Assembly: GCA_002362145.1 (NCBI GenBank)
Contig: DETX01000013.1
Location: 1 to 10,303 of the forward strand
DNA from: Clostridiales bacterium UBA3277
GTDB lineage: Bacteria > Bacillota > Clostridia > Oscillospirales > Oscillospiraceae
Reading direction: 5' to 3'
Length of the DNA stretch: 10,303 nt
The notes below the pieces were generated by a model. The model was not told where the DNA came from and ran no database searches. It saw only the letters and a list, made by a program, of their open reading frames with translations. This document shows positions 6,641 to 10,303 of the stretch, one piece after another (the first letter of the stretch is position 1; each line of letters starts with the position of its first letter). Position numbers and translations under genes: made by a program.

Positions 6641-7186
6641 ATGAAAAAATATTTAAGCCTTATGCTGGCATTGGCCCTGGCATTGATGCTGGCGGCCTGC
6701 GCCCCCGGCCAGGCGCCGGAGGCCCAGAGCGAGCCCTCGGACACGGACTTTTCCTACCAGGGCGCTGTTGTCTCCATGGGGGCCGTGGCAGAGGACGCGG
6801 TGAAGGCCCTGGGGACGCCGGATTCCGTCTCTGCCCAGCCCAGCTGCCTGGCCCAGGGGGCCATGGACAAGACCTATACCTACCCGGGCTTCTACTTTTC
6901 CACCAGCCCGGATGAAAAGGGCCGGGACCAGATCTACAGCCTGGAGCTGACGGACGAAACGGTGTCTACGCCCCGGGGCGTGAAGCTGGGGTCCACGGAG
7001 GCGGAGGTCAAGGCGGCCTACCCAGACGGCGCCTGGTGTGAGGAATTCTGCTATCTGGACAGGGAGAACACCTCTCTGACAATCCAGCTCCAGGACGGGA
7101 AGGTATGCTCCATCCGGTATTTCTACCTGGGATCTGCCAGCCCCTGCGGCAATCCCTGCGCCGCCGGCGCGCTGCCTCCCTGTTAA
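6641..7186 (+). CDS. Small lipoprotein with SmpA/OmlA-like repeats
   Basis: I start this 181-residue protein at the ATG at 6641, with AAAGGAG 9 bases upstream. The signal peptide ends in the lipobox LAAC, predicting lipidation at Cys20 and an extracytoplasmic location. The mature part shows motifs of the SmpA/OmlA (BLIP-like) fold, with EDAVKALGTPDSV in the first half and RGVKLGSTEAEVKAAYP in the second, suggesting two related units. Such domains bind proteins or act as scaffolds; no enzyme motif is seen. The last stretch (LGSASPCGNPCAAGALPPC) is rich in Gly, Pro and Cys and unlike the rest, so a late frameshift that changed the C-terminus is possible. It follows the dlt-like operon after a hairpin and may be partly co-transcribed with it. 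The exact function is unknown. Confidence 0.8.
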   Translation: MKKYLSLMLALALALMLAACAPGQAPEAQSEPSDTDFSYQGAVVSMGAVAEDAVKALGTPDSVSAQPSCLAQGAMDKTYTYPGFYFSTSPDEKGRDQIYSLELTDETVSTPRGVKLGSTEAEVKAAYPDGAWCEEFCYLDRENTSLTIQLQDGKVCSIRYFYLGSASPCGNPCAAGALPPC

Positions 7187-7192
7187 CAGATT

Positions 7193-7225
7193 ACCGCCTC
7201 CGGTTTTTTAACCGGGGGCGGTTTT
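7193..7225. terminator. Intrinsic terminator between convergent genes
   Basis: A 13-bp stem (7193-7205 with 7210-7222, one T-G wobble) closes a TTTT loop and runs into TTTTG on the plus strand. It lies 7 bp after the lipoprotein stop and ends 3 bp before the stop of the leftward gene. It should end rightward transcription. On the minus strand the same stem is formed but the following sequence is not T-rich, so leftward termination is less certain. Confidence 0.85.
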
Positions 7226-7227
7226 GC

Positions 7228-8001
7228 TCACGTCCACCCGCCGGTGACGTGGAAATAGCTGGAGGTGACCACTAAGGAGATGGAAATTTCCCCGTAGAGA
7301 ATATCGCTCCAATTCAGATCCGTGGACAGAACGGCGCCCGAGAGAACGGCCCCCCTGGCCAGGTCGGCGGGGTCCTCGTCCTGGAATTCCGCCCCCAGGC
7401 CCGTAAGATACACAGAGCACAGGGATTGGAGCCACTTCTTTAAAAGCTCCGGGTCGGGCTGCTCCTGGGAAGTGTTCTCCCCCCAGAGCAGGGCTTCGTT
7501 GGTATAATGGATGGTGCAGACCGTCCCGGTCTCATCGTCCAGAATGAGATTCAAATGCTGGGTGTACGAGTCGTCCAGATCCACGTCCACCGACCAGAAT
7601 ACGGTGCCCTGGTCGCCGCCGGCAAGCCGCCGGACCAGATAGGCAGAGGAGGAAATGCGCTTCTTGTTCAGCTCTTGGCGCAGTGCCGGAATCAGCCCCG
7701 CCGCCTGGTAATCCCGCACCACCTCCAACACCCGCTTTTCCACCGCCGAAACGCTCATGGAGGCCATGGAGTCCGGAATGGACAGGCTGTCGTGCTCTTG
7801 CTGAAGGAGGATGAGCTTGTTGCGGATGCCGTTTTCCTGGTCCACGTGGTCAAATTCCAGGGACACCTCCGGCATGGGGGCGTAGAGGACGGCGGCCTCC
7901 CGGCCATCCTGCCAGGCGCCCACGATCCGGGGAAGAAAGGCCCCGAAGACAATGACAGCCAGGGAGAGGAGGGCAATGGCGGCCAGTCGGAAATTCTTCA
8001 T
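7228..8001 (-). CDS. Membrane-anchored protein of unknown function, third gene of the two-component operon
   Basis: I do not recognise a named family in this 257-residue protein. It has an N-terminal membrane anchor (about residues 5-24) with the rest predicted outside the cell. That part has a helical section (about 50-110) and then a strand-rich section (FWSVDVDLDD, LNLILDDETGTVCTIHY), ending in alternating hydrophobic residues (ISISLVVTSSYFHV). No catalytic motif is evident. Its ATG overlaps the kinase stop by 4 bases (ATGA), so it is translationally coupled to the kinase. Position and topology resemble extracytoplasmic accessory proteins such as YycH/YycI that modulate a sensor kinase, but I see no sequence match to those. 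A role in tuning or assisting the kinase is inference. Confidence 0.8.
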   Translation of the reverse strand: MKNFRLAAIALLSLAVIVFGAFLPRIVGAWQDGREAAVLYAPMPEVSLEFDHVDQENGIRNKLILLQQEHDSLSIPDSMASMSVSAVEKRVLEVVRDYQAAGLIPALRQELNKKRISSSAYLVRRLAGGDQGTVFWSVDVDLDDSYTQHLNLILDDETGTVCTIHYTNEALLWGENTSQEQPDPELLKKWLQSLCSVYLTGLGAEFQDEDPADLARGAVLSGAVLSTDLNWSDILYGEISISLVVTSSYFHVTGGWT

Positions 8002-9401
8002 TTTTTCGCCGCCTTTCCGTAGAGCTCCACTGTGACCCGGGTTCCCTTGCCCGGGGCGCTGTCAAATCGGATGTGGCCGTTGTGAAGCTCCACAATCTGC
8101 TTGCACAGGGCCAGGCCCAGTCCGGCGCCGCCCTGCTTCCGGGACCGGGACTTGTCCACCCGGTAGAAGGCCTCGGTGATCTTGTCCAGCTCCTTTTCCT
8201 CCATGCCCCGGCCATTGTCCACCACCAGAAACTGGCAGCCCCCGGGGATGGCCGTGGCCACCAGGGCGATGATGCCCCCGTTTTCCATGGCCTTGCCGGC
8301 GTTGTCGATGAGGTTGTAGAGCAGGGACTTGGTGAGGTCCGGCTCAAAGGCTGCCCGCTTCTGCTCCGCCCGGCAGATCAGGCGGATGCCCTTGTCCCGG
8401 AGGTTCGGGGAGAGGGCATGGTCGATCTCGGCGACAAAGGCGGGCAGGGGCACCCGCTTCATGACCACCGTGTCCTTTTTCAGCAGCAGAAGCTCCAGGA
8501 GCTTGTGGGACAAGTTTTCCAGCCGGTGGCCCTCGGAGTAAATGTAGTCCGCGGCCATCATCCGGGTGTTCTCGTCCAGATTTCCCTGGCGCAGCAGGTC
8601 GGCAAAGCCGATGATGGAGGTCATGGGGGTTTTCAGCTCGTGGGCGAAGGCCCCCAGAAACCGCTCCTGACGCTCAATGTCCGATTCCAGGGTGGAGATA
8701 TTTCCCTGGAGCTTGTCGGCCATGGCGTCAAAGTCCCGGCTGAGCTGGCCGAATTCATCGGTGGAGGTCAGGCGGGAGCGGGTACTCAGGTCTCCGCCGG
8801 AGATTTTCCGCACCGCGGCCGTCAGGACCCGCAGACGGCTGGTCAGGGCGTAGGAGAGAATCACGGCGATGACAATGCCGATGAGCACCACCGCAATGTA
8901 GATCTTAAAAAACTGCCCCTGCATGGCTGCGCGGTTCTGGTAGACCGAGGTCAGGTCGAACCGGGCCTGGAGAACCAGGGTTTCCTTCCCGGCGGGGACG
9001 GCGCTGCGGATCAGAAGTCCCCGGCCGTAGCTGTCCTGGACCCGCAGATAGGTGCACTGGCTGCTGCTGGGGGTGGGGAGGGTATAGCCCTCCATGAGCT
9101 CGCTGCGGCTCTGAAAGATGGTTTTCGCGCTGGAGGACAGGCGGATGGCCTGCCACCGCCCGGCCTGACGGCCCGAGAGCTGCTCCATGGCGGCCCCCAG
9201 GCTGCCGTAATCGGCCTTGGCACCCAGGGAGTTGACCAGGGAGAGGGTGCCCAGGACCATTTGAAAATTGTTCAGCGCCGCGTTGGTCTCCGTGTCCAGC
9301 CGCCCCTGAAAGGAGGAGGTGATTAAAATGGTGCCTCCCACGCTGAAGGTCACGGCGATGAGCACCGTGATGGTGATGATGAGCCGCAGGCGGTAGCTCA
9401 T
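7998..9401 (-). CDS. Two-component sensor histidine kinase (HAMP, HisKA, HATPase_c)
   Basis: This 467-residue kinase has a first membrane segment (about 7-28), an extracellular sensor region (about 30-165) with no recognised domain, and a second membrane segment (about 167-187). HAMP (about 188-240) and a short coiled linker follow. The H-box is FAHELKTPMTSI with phosphoacceptor His254. The ATP-binding domain shows the N-box LLYNLIDNAGKAM (Asn363, Asn367), VDNGRGM (395-400), the FYRVDKSRS F-box and GGAGLGLAL (424-432). All catalytic elements are present, so it should be active. The ATG lies 1 base after the response regulator stop, and its GGAGGT ribosome site is inside that gene, so both are translated together. 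The signal sensed is unknown. Being next to an envelope-modification operon suggests an envelope stress or antimicrobial signal, but the sequence does not show this. Confidence 0.95.
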   Translation of the reverse strand: MSYRLRLIITITVLIAVTFSVGGTILITSSFQGRLDTETNAALNNFQMVLGTLSLVNSLGAKADYGSLGAAMEQLSGRQAGRWQAIRLSSSAKTIFQSRSELMEGYTLPTPSSSQCTYLRVQDSYGRGLLIRSAVPAGKETLVLQARFDLTSVYQNRAAMQGQFFKIYIAVVLIGIVIAVILSYALTSRLRVLTAAVRKISGGDLSTRSRLTSTDEFGQLSRDFDAMADKLQGNISTLESDIERQERFLGAFAHELKTPMTSIIGFADLLRQGNLDENTRMMAADYIYSEGHRLENLSHKLLELLLLKKDTVVMKRVPLPAFVAEIDHALSPNLRDKGIRLICRAEQKRAAFEPDLTKSLLYNLIDNAGKAMENGGIIALVATAIPGGCQFLVVDNGRGMEEKELDKITEAFYRVDKSRSRKQGGAGLGLALCKQIVELHNGHIRFDSAPGKGTRVTVELYGKAAKK

Positions 9402-9402
9402 G

Positions 9403-10056
9403 TCAGACCTCCAATCGATAGCCGATGCCGTAGACGGGCTTGATCCGGTCGTCCCAGCCCACCTTTTTCTTCATCCGCTGGATGTGCAGCTCCACGGTCC
9501 GGGTGCTCTCGGGGTATTCGCCGCCCCAGACCCGCTCATAGATGGCGTTTTTCGACAGCACCGCCCCGGCGTTCCGGGCAAAGAGCAGCAAAAGCTCATA
9601 TTCCTTCCGGGTCAGGGCGATCTCCTGACCGCCTCGGGTCACCGTCATGGAGGAGACGTTGATGACGAGTCCCCCCACCTCCAAAACCGTTTGCAGCTTG
9701 CCGTGGCGGCGGAGAACCCCCTCCACCCGGGCCAGCAGCTCCAAAACGTCGAAGGGCTTGATGATGTAGTCCTCGGCCCCCATTTTCAGCCCCTTCACCC
9801 GGTCGCTGACGGCGTCCTTGGCGGTGAGGAATATTACGGGAATGCCGGTGGAGCGGATGTAGTCCATGAGCTCGAAGCCGTTGATTCCCGGCAGCATCAC
9901 ATCCAGAAGAATGAGGTCAAAGGCCTCCTTGTCGATTTTTTCCACGGCCTCGTTGCCGTCGTAAGCGCAGACACACTCGTAGCCCGCCCGTGTAAGGCTC
10001 AAGCGCAGCAGCTCGGCGATGGGCCTCTCATCGTCCACTGCCAAAATACGTACCAT
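9403..10056 (-). CDS. OmpR/PhoB-family response regulator
   Basis: This 217-residue protein has a complete receiver domain (1-115) with the acidic pocket Asp8-Asp9, phosphoacceptor Asp52 (LILLDVMLPG), Thr78 and Lys100 (IIKPFD). The C-terminal winged helix domain (about 125-217) has the typical ALTRKEYELLLLF and the recognition region STRTVELHIQRMKKKV, ending GYGIGYRLEV-like (VYGIGYRLEV). It is the first gene of the leftward operon and partners the kinase directly downstream. A GGGAGG ribosome site lies 9 bases before the ATG. Family members bind tandem direct repeats of 11-bp pitch. Such repeats lie upstream of this gene (10146-10167), suggesting autoregulation, and a different set lies upstream of the dlt-like operon (520-559). 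Confidence 0.96.
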   Translation of the reverse strand: MVRILAVDDERPIAELLRLSLTRAGYECVCAYDGNEAVEKIDKEAFDLILLDVMLPGINGFELMDYIRSTGIPVIFLTAKDAVSDRVKGLKMGAEDYIIKPFDVLELLARVEGVLRRHGKLQTVLEVGGLVINVSSMTVTRGGQEIALTRKEYELLLLFARNAGAVLSKNAIYERVWGGEYPESTRTVELHIQRMKKKVGWDDRIKPVYGIGYRLEV

Positions 10057-10095
10057 GATTTGCTACCTCCCAATTCGTGATCCATATTGGTTTCT

Positions 10096-10104
10096 ACTAT
10101 AACA
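10096..10104 (-). promoter_or_regulatory. Extended -10 promoter of the two-component operon
   Basis: Read leftward, TGTTATAGT matches an extended -10 (TGn then TATAGT). The base 17 bp upstream where -35 should start shows ATGCAA, a poor match. A good TTGACA at 10132-10137 is 30 bp away, too far for sigma-A spacing. This is therefore probably an activator-assisted promoter, with transcription starting near 10089, about 33 nt before the start codon. Confidence 0.55.
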
Positions 10105-10145
10105 TTTTTGAGGGAGGTTTGCATGGGAAACTGTCAAAAGATGGC

Positions 10146-10167
10146 AATTCTTAAGAAATTCTTAAGA
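10146..10167 (-). promoter_or_regulatory. Tandem 11-bp direct repeats, likely response regulator site
   Basis: AATTCTTAAGA occurs twice back to back (10146-10156 and 10157-10167), with a broken third copy starting at 10168 (ATTAAGG). Each unit also contains the dyad TTCTTAAGAA or part of it. The 11-bp pitch equals one helical turn and is the standard spacing of OmpR-family subsites. The repeats lie about 45-66 bp upstream of the -10, a usual activator position. The likely binder is the phosphorylated regulator encoded just downstream. Confidence 0.7.
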
Positions 10168-10170
10168 ATT

Positions 10171-10192
10171 AAGGGGCAAAAACGGGCCCCTT
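10171..10192. other. Hairpin with 7-bp GC-rich stem
   Basis: AAGGGGC (10171-10177) pairs with GCCCCTT (10186-10192) around the 8-base loop AAAAACGG. It directly abuts the partial third copy of the 11-bp repeats. Neither strand has a T-run after it, so it is not a classic terminator. It shares the GGGGCA core with the next two hairpins. Confidence 0.5.
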
Positions 10193-10205
10193 CCGATAAA
10201 ACAAC

Positions 10206-10233
10206 TATGCCCCTCCCGATTGGGAGGGGCATA
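10206..10233 (-). terminator. Perfect 12-bp hairpin, possible leftward terminator
   Basis: A perfect 12-bp stem (10206-10217 with 10222-10233, core GCCCCTCCC/GGGAGGGGC) closes a GATT loop. On the minus strand the stem is followed after a few bases by TTGTTTTATC, moderately T-rich, so it could end a leftward transcript entering from beyond the window and insulate the two-component operon. On the plus strand a TTTTT follows 7 bases after the stem, which is looser. Confidence 0.5.
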
Positions 10234-10286
10234 CAGCGATTTTTGAGCTTCTCCCGCCCGGGAGAGGGGCACGCAACAGTTTTTGA
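10213..10286. repeat. Imperfect 40-bp tandem repeat, two hairpin-bearing units
   Basis: Two units share CTCCCG, GGGAG, GGGGCA (starting at 10226 and 10266) and TTTTTGA (starting at 10240 and 10280); the last two pairs are exactly 40 bp apart. Each unit contains a stem with CTCCC/GGGAG arms; the second stem is about 10248-10267 with a 2-4 base loop. The series may continue past the window end. Two degenerate units are too few to call a CRISPR array. Confidence 0.55.
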
Positions 10287-10303
10287 TACTAAAATCTAAT
10301 AAA
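10286..10303. repeat. Right arm of the 18-bp terminal inverted repeat
   Basis: ATACTAAAATCTAATAAA is the exact reverse complement of positions 3-20 and ends at the last base of the window. It follows the second TTTTTGA of the 40-bp repeat by no gap (they share the A at 10286). The match may continue beyond the window: positions 1-2 (GT) predict AC as the next two bases. Confidence 0.85.

Noticed and set aside
8073-9326. Rightward open frame of 417 codons opposite the histidine kinase
   Set aside because: It is antisense to a clear kinase with all catalytic motifs; its Gly/Gln/His-rich composition is typical of the complement of a GC-rich gene.
10119-10126. ATGCAAAC (minus strand) shared with the TGATGCAAACA of the dlt-like operon promoter, as a common regulator site
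   Set aside because: An 8-base match between two regions of about 200 bp is expected by chance; there is no phased second copy.
10096-10137. TTGACA at 10132-10137 as -35 of the response regulator promoter
   Set aside because: It is 30 bp from the -10, far beyond the 16-18 bp that sigma-A promoters allow.
10206-10286. Possible start of a CRISPR array
   Set aside because: Only two degenerate units, differing within the conserved parts, no distinct repeat-spacer pattern and no cas gene in the window.
10087-10299. Rightward open frame of 70 codons in the gap before the response regulator
   Set aside because: It overlaps the promoter, the 11-bp repeats and three hairpins, and the protein has no recognisable features.

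Overview
The window looks like chromosomal DNA of a GC-rich, gut-type Firmicute, probably Oscillospiraceae (relatives of Flavonifractor, Lawsonibacter or Oscillibacter). This is inferred from GC-rich genes with AT-rich intergenic gaps, a YerC/TrpR-like regulator, a dlt-like envelope operon and an OmpR-type two-component system. No replication, phage or transposase gene is visible.

Layout: a leftward yerC-like regulator gene (20-313) lies behind a promoter that carries a palindromic operator. After a 300-bp regulatory gap comes a rightward six-gene run (615-6580): a membrane-anchored transglutaminase-like protein, an Asp/Glu-racemase-family enzyme, a DltA-like adenylating enzyme, a DltC-like carrier protein, an MBOAT acyltransferase and a DltD-like SGNH protein. 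Spacing between these genes runs from 1 to 13 bp, so they are almost certainly co-transcribed. A perfect hairpin separates them from a small lipoprotein gene (6641-7186). A strong terminator at 7193-7225 closes the rightward block. Converging on it is a leftward operon: response regulator, histidine kinase and a membrane-anchored protein of unknown function (10056 down to 7228). Its upstream region holds tandem 11-bp repeats typical of OmpR-family binding sites and three GC-rich hairpins.

The main result is that the central operon has the full machinery to activate an amino acid, load it on a carrier, move it across the membrane and attach it to an envelope polymer, but it does not look like ordinary D-alanylation. 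The gene order is A-C-B-D. An Asp/Glu racemase precedes the ligase. The ligase pocket lacks the DltA cysteine linked to D-Ala selectivity and has a lysine at a specificity position. The DltX-type FxYxxF motif is fused to the MBOAT C-terminus, and the SGNH protein has Cys in place of Ser. I propose a divergent envelope aminoacylation system that may use an acidic, racemase-derived amino acid. The substrate is inference only.

The outermost bases of the window form an exact 18-bp inverted repeat (3-20 and 10286-10303), so the segment may be bounded by recombination or inversion sites, or by an assembly breakpoint.
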